A DNA stretch of 64,000 bases from Natronobacillus azotifigens (GCF_026805325.1 NZ_JAPRAT010000015.1:1-64000), one strand, 5' to 3'. Shown: positions 12,496 to 21,792, counted from the stretch's first letter. Notes: generated by a model not told the origin, from the sequence alone. Numbers and translations are program-made.

Positions 12496-12513
12496 CAGAA
12501 AGGAGCACACACG

Positions 12514-12837
12514 ATGACACAACAACAAAAGGTTCAAAATCCAGAAACACAATTAAACAAAACACCGGAAATGAATGATCGGGATTTTATCAATGATATG
12601 TTATCAACAGAAAAGTACTTAACCGAATCCTATAGCACCGCATTAAATGAAGCAAGTAATCAAGCGCTATATCAAGATTTATTAAATATTTTCACAGAAT
12701 CACAAAATGCTCAACGTAACTTATATAATTTAATGTTCAAAAATGGTTGGTATAGCTTAGACAAAGCAGATGCTCAACAAATACAACAAGCAGCACAGCA
12801 ATTTAGCGGTTATATGGATCAATTCCCTGTTCATTAA
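12514..12837 (+). CDS. Spore coat protein, CotF family
   Basis: 107 residues with the CotF-family pattern: NDRDFINDMLSTEKYLTESY, then a helical segment ending NLMFKNGWYSLDKADAQQI. Such proteins (CotF, YusN type) are part of the spore coat and are often encoded in tandem. It shares a transcript with the gene before it and is followed 8 nt later by a strong terminator. Confidence 0.85.
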   Translation: MTQQQKVQNPETQLNKTPEMNDRDFINDMLSTEKYLTESYSTALNEASNQALYQDLLNIFTESQNAQRNLYNLMFKNGWYSLDKADAQQIQQAAQQFSGYMDQFPVH

Positions 12838-12844
12838 ATTTTTT

Positions 12845-12879
12845 AAACACCAACAAATAATCGTGTTGGTGTTTTTCAT
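12845..12879 (+). terminator. Terminator after coat gene pair
   Basis: AAACACCAAC (12845-12854) with GTTGGTGTTT (12865-12874), followed by TT. The remaining 350 nt up to the zinc transporter hold no other feature that I can support; no clear Zur palindrome was found. Confidence 0.85.
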
Positions 12880-13232
12880 TATTGACTAAATTTTTCAATC
12901 TTTTTTTAAAAAGACACACATTTCCCTCTTTTTTTTGGTAAAAAAACTTATATAGATCCTTAACTGTATACACCTCTCCTATTTATTTGATGAGGCGTCT
13001 TCATTCATGTTTTACCCCTAAACCAAAATCACGTTGAAAAAATATCATTACAATACACAAGCATTCTGGTCTTCTTATTAATTTCAAAACCTCCCCCCCT
13101 CAATCAAAACGGAACTATTCTTATTTACAAAACTACGTGCTTACGATACAATTACGGTATTAAAATATTGTTAATTAGATAAAAGAATGAATTTGATCTA
13201 ATTAAGCAGGTAAAATAGATTGGAGATTTCTC

Positions 13233-13988
13233 ATGTCCACGTCAATCGTTTCTATGAAAAATATTAGTTATGCCTATGAAAACAAGTATGCTTTAAAAGA
13301 TATCAATTTGGAAATTCCGAACGGCGCATTTCTTGGGTTGGTTGGGCCAAATGGTGGTGGAAAGACAACATTAATTAAGTTGTTGCTTGGTTTAGCTCGG
13401 CCACAACAAGGTTCTATTCAACTGTTTGGAAAGGACATTCAGCATTTTAAAGAATGGAACAAAATAGGTTTTGTATCACAAAAAGCAAATGCATTTAACC
13501 GAGGGTTTCCGGCTACAGTAAAGGAAGTAGTTTCTACTGGTATGACTGCTAACGTCGGTTATTTTAAGTTTTTTAGCCGAAAGCAAAAACAAAAGGTAGA
13601 AGAAGCGGTTGAAATGGTTGGCATGTCTAGCTATTTAAATCAAAATATTGGTGATTTATCAGGTGGACAACAGCAACGCATTTTTATCGCAAGAGCACTG
13701 GTTAGTGACCCCGTTTTTCTCATTCTAGATGAACCTACTGTAGGAATTGATACCGAGAATGTTGAAAAATTTTATGGACTGTTAAAAAAATTAAATGAAG
13801 AAAATAATATATCACTACTTCTTGTATCTCATGATATCGGAACTATGACAAGGCATGCGAACGGAGTGGCTTGTTTAAATAAAACACTTCATTTTCACGG
13901 CAATACTGCAGCATTTGCTAGTTTATCAGAAGAGGAATTATCAAGGTTTTATGGTCATGATTTAAGCGTTGTGACACATCAGCATTAA
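13233..13988 (+). CDS. Zinc ABC transporter ATPase (ZnuC/AdcC type)
   Basis: 251-residue ATPase: Walker A GPNGGGKTT, Q-loop FVSQKAN, signature LSGGQQQR, Walker B FLILDEPTVGID and the switch His in LVSHD. It sits in an operon with a permease and a Zur-like repressor, which points to zinc (manganese is the alternative for this family). The substrate-binding protein gene is not in this cluster, so it must lie elsewhere. Confidence 0.9.
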   Translation: MSTSIVSMKNISYAYENKYALKDINLEIPNGAFLGLVGPNGGGKTTLIKLLLGLARPQQGSIQLFGKDIQHFKEWNKIGFVSQKANAFNRGFPATVKEVVSTGMTANVGYFKFFSRKQKQKVEEAVEMVGMSSYLNQNIGDLSGGQQQRIFIARALVSDPVFLILDEPTVGIDTENVEKFYGLLKKLNEENNISLLLVSHDIGTMTRHANGVACLNKTLHFHGNTAAFASLSEEELSRFYGHDLSVVTHQH

Positions 13989-14003
13989 GGAAGAGGTTTT
14001 TAC

Positions 14004-14858
14004 ATGTTTACACATTTTTTTACTTATGAATTTTTACAAAATACCTTTTATACGGGATTATTAATTGGTTTCATTGCGCCATTATTAGGTACATTTGTTG
14101 TTGTTCGACGACTATCATTAATCGCTGATGCACTATCTCATGTTACACTTGGTGGAATAGCTTTTGGTATGTTACTTGAACGAAGATGGGGAATATTATT
14201 CATCACACCATTTTATTCTGGGATGGCTTTTTCCGTAATCGGTGCTGTATTAATTGAGCGGTTACGAAGTCTTTATAAATCATACCAAGAATTGGCGATC
14301 CCTATCATTCTATCTGGTGGTGTAGGGCTAAGTGTAATTTTTATTTCTTTAGCAGATGGATTTAATAATGATTTATATAATTATCTATTTGGTTCGGTAT
14401 CAGCAGTAGGTAGAAGTGATCTTTGGACCATCCTTATCATTAGTATTATTGTTGTTCTAGTGCTGGTCATCTTCTATAAAGAACTATTTATGCTTTCCTT
14501 TGATGAAGAGCATGCAGTTGTATCTGGAATTCACGCCAAACGAATTCATTTCTTATTCATTGTATTAACAGCACTTGTTATTTCTGCTTCGATTCGAATT
14601 GTTGGTGTTCTTCTAGTATCCGCCCTAATGACTTTACCAGTCGCTGCAAGCATTCGAATTGCGAAGGGATTTAAACAAACAATTATTTTCTCTATTATCT
14701 TCGGGGAGTTATCTGTTATCATAGGTCTTGTATCAGGTTATCACCTAGAAATCCCTCCTGGTGGAACCATTGTCTTAACGTCTATTCTTCTATTATTACT
14801 TACAACAGGGGCAAAGAAAGTATGGCTAAACTTCATGAGAAAGAAGGCGATCATATGA
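14004..14858 (+). CDS. Zinc ABC transporter permease (ZnuB/AdcB type)
   Basis: 284 residues, very hydrophobic with about eight membrane segments. Family motifs include RRLSLIADALSHVTLGGIAFG near the N terminus and the VGVLLVSALMTLPVAAS stretch. It lies 15 nt after the ATPase gene and its stop overlaps the start of the Fur-family gene (ATGA), so the three are coupled. Confidence 0.92.
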   Translation: MFTHFFTYEFLQNTFYTGLLIGFIAPLLGTFVVVRRLSLIADALSHVTLGGIAFGMLLERRWGILFITPFYSGMAFSVIGAVLIERLRSLYKSYQELAIPIILSGGVGLSVIFISLADGFNNDLYNYLFGSVSAVGRSDLWTILIISIIVVLVLVIFYKELFMLSFDEEHAVVSGIHAKRIHFLFIVLTALVISASIRIVGVLLVSALMTLPVAASIRIAKGFKQTIIFSIIFGELSVIIGLVSGYHLEIPPGGTIVLTSILLLLLTTGAKKVWLNFMRKKAII

Positions 14859-15265
14859 ACGTAAGCGAAGCATTAGCGATTTTAAAAGACGCTGGTTATA
14901 AATATACGGACAAACGCGAGGTTATTTTGAACTATTTTGCTAACGAAGATCGATATCGTACGGCAAAAGATTTACTAACACATATGGAACCTAGTTTTGA
15001 GGGGATTAGTTTCGATACTATTTATCGTAATTTACATTTATTCGATCAGCTTGGTATTCTAGAATCAACAGAATTAGCTGGAGAAAAACATTACCAAATG
15101 CGATGCATGCACCATCATCATCATCATTTTATTTGTAAGGTTTGTGGTGTTACGAAAGAGATTCAATCTTGTCCAATGGAAGATCTTAGTGATGAATTAA
15201 AACATTTTATGATTGATGATCACAAATTTGAGATTTATGGTCGTTGTCCAGCATGTATAAGTTAA
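14855..15265 (+). CDS. zur: Fur-family regulator, probably Zur
   Basis: 136 residues from the ATG at 14855, which has AGAAGG 7 nt upstream and overlaps the permease stop. Winged-helix N terminus, then a metal-binding region with six histidines in a row (CMHHHHHHFICKVC) and two CxxC pairs (CKVC, CPAC) that hold structural zinc in this family. Linkage to the zinc transporter argues for Zur rather than Fur or PerR. The CAATCAGTG element begins 10 nt past the stop. Confidence 0.85.
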   Translation: MNVSEALAILKDAGYKYTDKREVILNYFANEDRYRTAKDLLTHMEPSFEGISFDTIYRNLHLFDQLGILESTELAGEKHYQMRCMHHHHHHFICKVCGVTKEIQSCPMEDLSDELKHFMIDDHKFEIYGRCPACIS

Positions 15266-15274
15266 TCATTTAAT

Positions 15275-15376
15275 AAAGTGAAACTTCAATCAGTGGGGGT
15301 TTTAGTTATTCCCCCGCTAATTGTTAGTCCTAAAGGATGACCTAAAGGCCTTTGAACCATTCGGGGTGCTAGCGTT
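15275..15376 (+). repeat. CAATCAGTG dispersed element, left part
   Basis: Begins 10 nt after zur. It has the left hairpin (CAATCAGTGGGGG...CCCCCGCTAATTG) and the CCTAAAGGATGACCTAAAGG and GGTGCTAGCGTTC blocks, but lacks the right-hand hairpin. It runs directly into a TATAACAG-type element. Confidence 0.75.
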
Positions 15377-15379
15377 CTT

Positions 15380-15509
15380 TTGTTACAAGATAAGAAGTTT
15401 AAAAAATTTACTTTATAGCGATATTTTTAAGGTGCATAACAGTTGGGTCTGATGATTGCATTCCAATAAGTAAAACGACAGATGACCATCAATGGTCATC
15501 TGTCGTTTT
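15380..15509 (+). repeat. TATAACAG dispersed element, copy 1
   Basis: Aligns with the 18316-18544 copy (TTACAARATAAG, TTTATRGCGATATTTTTA, GGGTCTGATGRTTGC), with about 35 nt deleted in the middle. It includes the hairpin that also serves as the terminator of the stress protein gene. Confidence 0.7.
15472..15509 (-). terminator. Hairpin/terminator after usp
   Basis: Perfect 17-bp stem (15472-15488 with 15493-15509) and a 4-nt loop; T4 in the stem base on both strands. It lies 28 nt past the usp stop. Confidence 0.75.
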
Positions 15510-15537
15510 CGTTTAGCAATCTTTATACATATACTTA

Positions 15538-15954
15538 TTATTTTACGATCAGGACTGGGCAAGGTGCTAATTTAGCAACTTTATGACTAACGCTTCCTAG
15601 TACCATCTCTTGTAATGTATTTAAGCCTCTACTTCCAATTACTAAAACTTCGAAATCATTTTCGGCAGCAAATTCTACAAGAGTTAGTGCAGGATCCCCA
15701 TGTAGTATTTTTACTTCATAGGAGACATGTGCTTGTTGCAATTTCCGTTCTGTTATCAGTAGTTTCTGTTTCCGACTTTCATTCAAATCAAGGGCATTCC
15801 ATTGATGCGAATCTGAGGATGAGGCAGCTCCATCTACAACATAGGCAATAGTAATCTTTGCATTCGGATTATTCTCGGCAAGGCAAACCGCTTTTTCACT
15901 AGCACGTATTGAATATTCAGAACCATCCGAAGCTAATAAAATATGATTAAACAT
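15538..15954 (-). CDS. Universal stress protein, UspA family
   Basis: 138 residues from the ATG at 15954 (MFNHILLASDGS), chosen for AGGGGGG 6 nt upstream; the open frame extends further but has no other good site. The ATP-binding signature G-2x-G-9x-G-S is present (GSRGLNTLQEMVLGS), marking the ATP-binding USP class. Role in stress survival is family knowledge; its trigger here is unknown. Confidence 0.93.
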   Translation of the reverse strand: MFNHILLASDGSEYSIRASEKAVCLAENNPNAKITIAYVVDGAASSSDSHQWNALDLNESRKQKLLITERKLQQAHVSYEVKILHGDPALTLVEFAAENDFEVLVIGSRGLNTLQEMVLGSVSHKVAKLAPCPVLIVK

Positions 15955-16040
15955 AAGTTCCCCCCTCACTTGATAATTACTTACATTATACCAATTTATA
16001 CATAGCTTTGTATATGAATATCTACGAAGCTTGAAAGGGG

Positions 16041-16970
16041 TCATTCATCTTTATTCTCTATTAGCTTTTTTGCTAGAAGATATGGCACCTCTTTATTTTC
16101 TTCCCATATTTTCTCATAATATTGTAAAGGGACTGGTTTTGGTCCAATGTATGGGGCAATTTCAATCGTAAAGCTAGGCTTTTTTATCACCATTAAGAAC
16201 CAATCAGTAAAACCGCCACCACTAGGATTTTCTCCTGGATCAATCAAATCATACCCTGTTTTCTCACTGATTAATTGAGCCAAGTATTGAGCCTCCATTG
16301 CGAGGTTTCCTGAACTTTTATATTTCCAAAAAATCTCCTCACCAGAGGAATGGTAAGCCACTGCTAACTCCACTTGTTGCAAGAGAACAAAATGGTAAAC
16401 CGCTCTCGCTTCTGGTTCAGATAATGGATTTATCCCTTTATAGTTACTAGGAGCTGGTTGCATTGGATTTTCCTGAATCCATTCCCAATCGATTGGATAT
16501 TGTCTATTTAGATCAACACCTCGACTATTCGCTTTCCATGCTTGAAAATCTAGCTGCCCATCATTCCAACGAATCAATTCATCCTTGTTTTTAAAAGTAT
16601 CTGGACCGGCTTGCACAATAGTTACGCCATCTGGATTCACCATTGGAATAAACCAGATAGAAACTTCAGCACACAAATTTTGCAGTTCTTGAGCATCAAA
16701 TACGCTTCTACTACTTCCTACATCACAGTAAGTTTCAATCATATCCATCAACAGTACACTTGTTAACCACTCACGTGCATGATGCGCACCATTAAATAAT
16801 ATTTTTTTATCTCCATGTCCCAAGCGTACCGCATAAATTGGTTTATTTTGTACAGAATAACCGATAATCTCAACAGTTAACCATTCTGGATAACGCTCTT
16901 CTAAAACACAGATATCATGCTCGAGTTGATCAAAATTATAGTCTTGTTGCGGTCGAACAATTCGTTCCAT
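16041..16970 (-). CDS. M14 zinc carboxypeptidase (gamma-D-glutamyl-diamino acid type)
   Basis: 309 residues. Zinc ligands His and Glu lie in GAHHAREW and the third His in VAYHSSGEEIFW; the catalytic Glu is in SFTIEIAPYIG; LNRQYP gives substrate contacts. It resembles the M14 endopeptidases that cut gamma-D-Glu-meso-diaminopimelate bonds in cell-wall peptides. No signal peptide or LysM domain is present, so it likely works on peptides in the cytosol or the mother cell. Confidence 0.88.
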   Translation of the reverse strand: MERIVRPQQDYNFDQLEHDICVLEERYPEWLTVEIIGYSVQNKPIYAVRLGHGDKKILFNGAHHAREWLTSVLLMDMIETYCDVGSSRSVFDAQELQNLCAEVSIWFIPMVNPDGVTIVQAGPDTFKNKDELIRWNDGQLDFQAWKANSRGVDLNRQYPIDWEWIQENPMQPAPSNYKGINPLSEPEARAVYHFVLLQQVELAVAYHSSGEEIFWKYKSSGNLAMEAQYLAQLISEKTGYDLIDPGENPSGGGFTDWFLMVIKKPSFTIEIAPYIGPKPVPLQYYEKIWEENKEVPYLLAKKLIENKDE

Positions 16971-17034
16971 AAATCCTCACTCCTCATGCCTTAACGTATG
17001 AGCAGAGAAGCCCTAAATATGCATCGATCCTAGA

Positions 17035-18201
17035 TTAATCTTCAGCTAAAGCTCTTTTTGCTAGTAATTGAATTACCATATCATCCATTGGTGGGTTGTG
17101 TAAGCCAGCTCGAACATCTCGATAGTATTGTTCAAAACGATATTCTTTTGATAAGCCTCTACCTCCAACAATACGCATTGCTAAGTCTACGACCTCATTT
17201 GCGGTATTGGTAGCAATCGTTTTAACTGCAGCCAATTCTGCACCCAATTGTTCTCTTTTTTCAGGCTCTTCATCCCATTTCGTTGCTACTTGATACATGA
17301 AACTTCTTGCTTGCATCAATTTTAAATCCATCTCCCCAATCTTCTGTTGAATGTGGGCTACTTCTGCGATCGGTGTATGTAAACTGTTGGGTTGAAAGTT
17401 TTTCGCGAAAGTAATCGCATCGTTTCGTGCAGCAATTGCTATCCCTAAATAACATGCCGGGATATGTAGCAACCAACCTTTTGCAGATTTCCTTGCCGTT
17501 TGACCGGTACTTAATTCTACTAATAAATTTTGATCAACACGTACTTCGTCAAAAATAACATCGTCACTTCCTGTTCCCCGCATTCCTAGAGTATCCCAGG
17601 TTTTCTCTACACGAACTCCTGGTGAGTTACTTGATACTAAAAAAGAGCCAACTGTTTCTTTATCTTCTATATATGCAGAAATAATGTAATAATCAAGGAC
17701 GCTTGCCATTGTTGCAAATGTCTTCCTACCAGTTAAAAGATAATCATCTCCATCGCGTACTGCTTTTGTTTCTGGAATACCTCCACGAGTCGGACTCCCA
17801 GTCGCTGCTTCTGATGCAATTCGATTAACTAGGACTTGATCTGAAGCAACTTGCTTTGCAAACCAATCAAAAACATCGTGATTCCATAAGTGATCTTCAC
17901 TTAACTCTTTTATAATTCCCAAATGCCACCCTACCGATAATGCGGTTGCACCATCACCAGCTGCTAATCGTTCTTGCACTAACAAAAAATCGTATAATGA
18001 TAAGGCTTTACCACCATAGGATTCAGCTAACGTTAGGGAAAAGTATTTTTCCTTTCGTAAATCTTCTATGTTCTCTCTTGGTAGACTTGCTGTTTCTTCT
18101 GCCATGCCAACCCTTTTTTGCACCTTTTCGGCTAACTTTGCTGTTTTTTCTACAAGGGCTTTCTGTTTTTCATTATTCACGTACATTTGAAACAAATCCA
18201 T
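17035..18201 (-). CDS. Acyl-CoA dehydrogenase family protein
   Basis: 388 residues, full length for the FAD-dependent acyl-CoA dehydrogenase fold. Visible family parts are the GDGATALSVGWHLG stretch, TGRKTFATMA, TWDTLGMRGTGSDD and the C-terminal RIVGGRGLSKEYRFEQYYRD. It resembles YdbM of B. subtilis. The substrate is not evident and the gene stands alone, without fatty-acid genes next to it. GGAGGTG precedes the ATG. Confidence 0.88.
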   Translation of the reverse strand: MDLFQMYVNNEKQKALVEKTAKLAEKVQKRVGMAEETASLPRENIEDLRKEKYFSLTLAESYGGKALSLYDFLLVQERLAAGDGATALSVGWHLGIIKELSEDHLWNHDVFDWFAKQVASDQVLVNRIASEAATGSPTRGGIPETKAVRDGDDYLLTGRKTFATMASVLDYYIISAYIEDKETVGSFLVSSNSPGVRVEKTWDTLGMRGTGSDDVIFDEVRVDQNLLVELSTGQTARKSAKGWLLHIPACYLGIAIAARNDAITFAKNFQPNSLHTPIAEVAHIQQKIGEMDLKLMQARSFMYQVATKWDEEPEKREQLGAELAAVKTIATNTANEVVDLAMRIVGGRGLSKEYRFEQYYRDVRAGLHNPPMDDMVIQLLAKRALAED

Positions 18202-18315
18202 TCCAACACCTCCACTGTTCTACTTGTTATTTTATGCTTTCTTCGAAAAATTCGCAAAAAATACAGATTAAAAAAGTTCGTGAAGTCTCTACATTTTTAA
18301 ATGAACAAAAAGCTG

Positions 18316-18544
18316 TTTGTTACAAAATAAGAGAATTTAAAAAATTAGCTTTATGGCGATATTTTTAGCTGTTTTATCTTTAAATAGATACAACAGATTT
18401 TCTAGTATAACAGTAGGGTCTGATGGTTGCTTTCCCATAAGTAAAACGCCAGATAACCATTCATGGTCATCTGGCGTTTTACTTATGGGAAAGTGTCACG
18501 CTATTGCGTGACATGACAAGTGTTGGCTTGTCACCATCAGCCCC
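18316..18544 (+). repeat. TATAACAG dispersed element ending in a cloverleaf, copy 2
   Basis: The longest copy. The left part (18316-18415) matches the copies at 15.4 and 59.1 kb. The right part folds as a four-way junction: outer stem 18416-18426 with 18534-18544 (10 of 11 pairs); arm 1 is a perfect 25-bp stem (18430-18454 with 18469-18493); arm 2 is TGTCACGC/GCGTGACA (18494-18513); arm 3 is TGACAAG/CTTGTCA (18514-18533). Only three bases lie unpaired at the junction. Confidence 0.8.
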
Positions 18545-18650
18545 GTACAAAATATAGCTTCTTATTTTTTTTAAAGAAGCGGGTAATTTTCCCGTTTTAT
18601 CTAATCGTGCTATCAATTTCAAGTCACACTTCTCTCTATTCATATAAATC

Positions 18651-18689
18651 AAAAAACTCCAACGAGAGTTTCTCGTTTGGAGTTTTTTT
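18651..18689 (-). terminator. Terminator after MCP gene
   Basis: AAAAAACTCCAACGAGAG pairs with CTCGTTTGGAGTTTTTT with one bulge. It lies 14 nt past the MCP stop, and its A run gives a U tail on the minus strand. Confidence 0.85.
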
Positions 18690-18703
18690 AACAGAACAAA
18701 TAT

Positions 18704-19936
18704 TTACATAAACAATTTTGCAATTTCTTGCTCAAAATCATCTTGACCTTGACGTATTTTGTTAATAGCACTAGTTAGTCGTTCCGATGCTGATTCTGCT
18801 TCAGCAATACCTGCTGCTGATTCTTCAGAAACACTTGCAACATTTGTAATCGTGTCATTGATTGATTTCGTATTGTCCAAAACATCATATAAAGATGAGG
18901 AAATACCTTGAATTTCATCGCTCATATTGTTAATAATATCCGTTACTTTATTCAATGTCGTTCCTGTTGTTTGAATCTGTTCGGAACCTTCGTTTACCGC
19001 TTGATATCCTTTTTCCAATACTTCTACAGCGGATTTGGATTCTTCCTGAATACCATTCGTTGTCGTTGTAATATCATTAATAGAAAGACTTACTTGTTCA
19101 GCAAGTTTTCTTACTTCATCAGCAACGACAGCAAATCCTTTACCGTGTTCTCCCGCACGAGCAGCTTCAATTGCAGCATTAAGTGCAAGAAGGTTTGTTT
19201 GTTCGGCAACTTCTTGTATAACCACGACTAGTTGAGTGATTTTCAGAGTCATATCATCTAACCCTTTTACTTTGTCCAAAGATTGCTTAATGGTATCATC
19301 GATAATGGTCATTTTCTCAATCGATTGATTCATTAATTTGCTGCCTTCGTCTGTTATCGATAACATCGATTTTGAGTCTTCTTTTATGTTTTCTCCATTC
19401 ATGGCAACAGTCATGATCGTATTGGTAAATTGTTGCATCGTCTCCGTTAATGATGCTGCTGAATTTGCTTGTTCTTCTGCGCCACTTGATATTTCTTGCA
19501 TCGTATTCGTAATATGCGAACTATTTTCTGCTAGACCATCAACATTTTCTTTTAATACATTTGTTTGTCTATTCATATGATTGGTAAATGTGGAAATGAA
19601 TTTCTCCATTTCGTGAAATCTATCTTCTGTTTGGTCAAGCAATGTATAGATTGCGTCTACATTATTTGATTTTACGTTGTCATCCGAAGAGGCAATTATC
19701 GGATCATTTGTAAGGCTTGCAATTCGATCAGCGATAAGAGTAACATTTTTCGCATTTCTTTTTGCTATCAAATAACCAATCAACAAACTAATTAGTACAA
19801 CTAGAGCAAATCCAACAATAGCAAATATCGGCAAATCACCAGGTGTTGCCAGTGTAGCTAAACTATAACCAAATACAATCGTATGTAGAACTATAATCAC
19901 AATTACTCCGAGAAAAATACGTGACTTGAATTTCAT
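18704..19936 (-). CDS. Methyl-accepting chemotaxis protein without sensor domain
   Basis: 410 residues from the ATG at 19936 (AAAGGAG 8 nt upstream). Two membrane segments at about residues 5-25 and 31-55 are separated by only a few residues, so there is no outside ligand-binding domain. The rest is a cytoplasmic signalling domain with the hairpin tip [16 protein letters not shown] and the EVRKLAEQV stretch. It may sense membrane state or an internal cue, or rely on a partner. It is last in a cheX-cheW-cheY-mcp series, 75 nt after cheY with a hairpin between. Confidence 0.92.
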   Translation of the reverse strand: MKFKSRIFLGVIVIIVLHTIVFGYSLATLATPGDLPIFAIVGFALVVLISLLIGYLIAKRNAKNVTLIADRIASLTNDPIIASSDDNVKSNNVDAIYTLLDQTEDRFHEMEKFISTFTNHMNRQTNVLKENVDGLAENSSHITNTMQEISSGAEEQANSAASLTETMQQFTNTIMTVAMNGENIKEDSKSMLSITDEGSKLMNQSIEKMTIIDDTIKQSLDKVKGLDDMTLKITQLVVVIQEVAEQTNLLALNAAIEAARAGEHGKGFAVVADEVRKLAEQVSLSINDITTTTNGIQEESKSAVEVLEKGYQAVNEGSEQIQTTGTTLNKVTDIINNMSDEIQGISSSLYDVLDNTKSINDTITNVASVSEESAAGIAEAESASERLTSAINKIRQGQDDFEQEIAKLFM

Positions 19937-19969
19937 TTCATTTGCTCCTTTTCTCAATCTTTCTTATTT

Positions 19970-20010
19970 AAAAACGCAAAAGAAGGTATTTATATTCTTT
20001 TGCGTTTTTT
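19970..20010. terminator. Hairpin between cheY and MCP gene
   Basis: AAAAACGCAAAAGAA pairs with TTCTTTTGCGTTTTT, with T runs on both sides. It ends 2 nt before the cheY stop and could lower read-through into the MCP gene. Confidence 0.8.
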
Positions 20011-20011
20011 A

Positions 20012-20368
20012 TTAAAAAATTTTGTCAACCGCTTGCTTAATCCGGTCTTGATCGAAAGGTTTTACAATGAAATCTTTCGCTCCAGCCTGAATCGCTTCTA
20101 ATACCATTTGTTGTTGCCCCATTGCAGAACACATCACAATCGTTGCATTAGGATCATTTTTTTTGATTTCTTTTACTGCTTCTACACCATTCATTTCAGG
20201 CATTGTTATATCCATTGTCACCAATTCTGGTTTCAATTCATTGTACAACTCAATTGCTACTTGACCATTTTCTGCTTCCCCTACTACTTCATGCCCTAAA
20301 GATTCAAAGATATTTTTTAATTGCATGCGCATAAATGCTGCATCATCTGTTACTAAAACGCGAGCCAT
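20012..20368 (-). CDS. cheY: Chemotaxis response regulator CheY
   Basis: 118-residue stand-alone receiver domain very close to B. subtilis CheY: acidic pair in LVTDDAAFMRM, phosphorylated Asp in VTMDITMPEMNG, Ser switch in MCSAMGQ and Lys in DFIVKPF. Phospho-CheY acts on the flagellar motor switch. The usual cheY sits in the fla/che operon, so this may be a second copy, or the main one moved; no CheA is encoded here. Confidence 0.93.
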   Translation of the reverse strand: MARVLVTDDAAFMRMQLKNIFESLGHEVVGEAENGQVAIELYNELKPELVTMDITMPEMNGVEAVKEIKKNDPNATIVMCSAMGQQQMVLEAIQAGAKDFIVKPFDQDRIKQAVDKIF

Positions 20369-20398
20369 TCTTTTTCCCCCTACTACATTTCTTTTTAT

Positions 20399-20860
20399 TT
20401 ATTTTTCTTCTACTACCTGCTTTACTTCATTAATTTCTTCATAATTTAGAACATAAGAAAGATCTAATAAAAGCAAAAGCCGATCTTCTAACTTTGCCAC
20501 ACCATTTAAGAAGTTTGCATTTACTCCTTTTATTGTTGTTGGTGCAGGCTCAATGATTTCTGAATCAATGTCAATAACATCTGAAGCTGCGTCAACAATA
20601 AATCCTACTTGAAGGTCGTCTACTAATGATACAAGCATTCTAGATTGTTCCGTTTTTTCTGCTTGTGGCAAGTGCATCCGTGTTTTCAGGTCAATCACAG
20701 GGATGACTTCACCACGTAATTTGGTAATACCTTCAATGAAATCAGAAACATGTGGAAGGGAAACAACTTCTTGCAACCTCTCAATCGAAATAATTTGTTT
20801 AATACTAGCACCATATTCTTGTTGATTCAATCGGAAGATAATATACTTATCAGTACTCAT
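20399..20860 (-). CDS. cheW: Chemotaxis adaptor CheW
   Basis: 153 residues from the ATG at 20860 (AAGGAG 7 nt upstream). Single CheW domain: FRLNQQEYGASIKQIISIER, ITKLRGEVIPVIDLKTR and LLLLLDLSYVL. It links receptors to CheA. No receiver domain follows, so it is CheW rather than CheV. 30 nt separate it from cheY. Confidence 0.92.
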   Translation of the reverse strand: MSTDKYIIFRLNQQEYGASIKQIISIERLQEVVSLPHVSDFIEGITKLRGEVIPVIDLKTRMHLPQAEKTEQSRMLVSLVDDLQVGFIVDAASDVIDIDSEIIEPAPTTIKGVNANFLNGVAKLEDRLLLLLDLSYVLNYEEINEVKQVVEEK

Positions 20861-21014
20861 ATGCAATCTCCTTTTTACTAAAATAGTTATCCATCTTTTC
20901 TTTCTTTATCATACCATGTTTCTACTATAATCGACATAGACTAAAAGAGTCTGTCTGAAAAAACATCAATAACTACAAATTTACTTTTTTCTAAATAGTT
21001 CGATCGAATTTGAC

Positions 21015-21482
21015 TTATTGATTTAAAAGTAAATGTACTTCTAACAATTTAGTTTCACCATAGTTAATTTTCACTAATAATGCACGTTTAAATCCAGATA
21101 ATTTCGCATTTCCTTTAAGTACAGTTGGATGTGTGATGTCTGTTTGTATTTCTATTTCTGCTAAATATGTAGACAAGCTACCTGCGATCATATTACCTAA
21201 TTCTCCTGCAAACGAATCTAACATTTCTTCTGATAAAGGCATTCCAAACATTGCTTCTCCAATTTCATTGAAAAACTTCTCATCAGATTGTAATACAAGT
21301 TCCCCTTTTAAGTCTCCAGTGAAGCCAATCATTACCCCAAAGTTGATTGTCAGTGGTGGAGCAATAAGTTCCGGTGAACCAAATGCCGGTTCAAACGGTA
21401 TAATTTTTTTTACCGTTTGCATTGTACCATTGTAGACCCCTTTAATTATTTCATTGATGTTGTTTTTATCTACTGCTGTCAA
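21015..21482 (-). CDS. cheX: CheX-like chemotaxis phosphatase
   Basis: 155 residues from a TTG at 21482, chosen because GGGAGGAG lies 7 nt upstream; the open frame extends nine codons further without a site. CheC/CheX/FliY-type domain with a single ExxN phosphatase motif (AGELGNMIAGS), which in this family removes phosphate from CheY-P. It heads the small chemotaxis cluster. The upstream 370 nt hold no clear sigma-D promoter. Confidence 0.85.
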   Translation of the reverse strand: MTAVDKNNINEIIKGVYNGTMQTVKKIIPFEPAFGSPELIAPPLTINFGVMIGFTGDLKGELVLQSDEKFFNEIGEAMFGMPLSEEMLDSFAGELGNMIAGSLSTYLAEIEIQTDITHPTVLKGNAKLSGFKRALLVKINYGETKLLEVHLLLNQ

Positions 21483-21732
21483 ATTAATTCTCCTCCCAAA
21501 TTCAAGCACTCGGATCTCGTTGTCACATTCTATGTGGAACTTAAACCCCTATAATATTTTTCTAGTTATGAATGTGCTACTTCTATTTTCGACATCTTTC
21601 TACGAATAATTAAGCATTTTTGACTATTTTTTATAAAGAATAATTTAACTATTTATGAAATCTAATTACTATAGCCTTACTTATTCACCTTGATAAACTA
21701 CTAAACTGACAGACTCATATCCACATAAGTTA

Positions 21733-21792
21733 AGAATAGAAGAAAAAAATGCACAGGATCACATGTGATCTGTACATTTTCTCTTCTATTCT
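21733..21792 (-). terminator. Long hairpin terminator after siderophore operon
   Basis: AGAATAGAAGA (21733-21743) pairs with TCTTCTATTCT (21782-21792), with further pairing around a central GATCACATGTGATC palindrome. It lies 62 nt past the stop of the binding-protein gene. Confidence 0.75.

Noticed and set aside
13100..13230. Zur operator before the zinc transporter
   Set aside because: Only two direct TTACG half-sites were seen, not the expected inverted repeat.
18416..18544. tRNA, T-box or other known cloverleaf RNA
   Set aside because: Arm lengths (25, 8 and 7 bp), no acceptor CCA or T-loop bases, and no downstream gene in the right orientation.
20999..21008. TTCGATCGAA palindrome after cheX as operator
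   Set aside because: Short, downstream of the gene, and not linked to any promoter.
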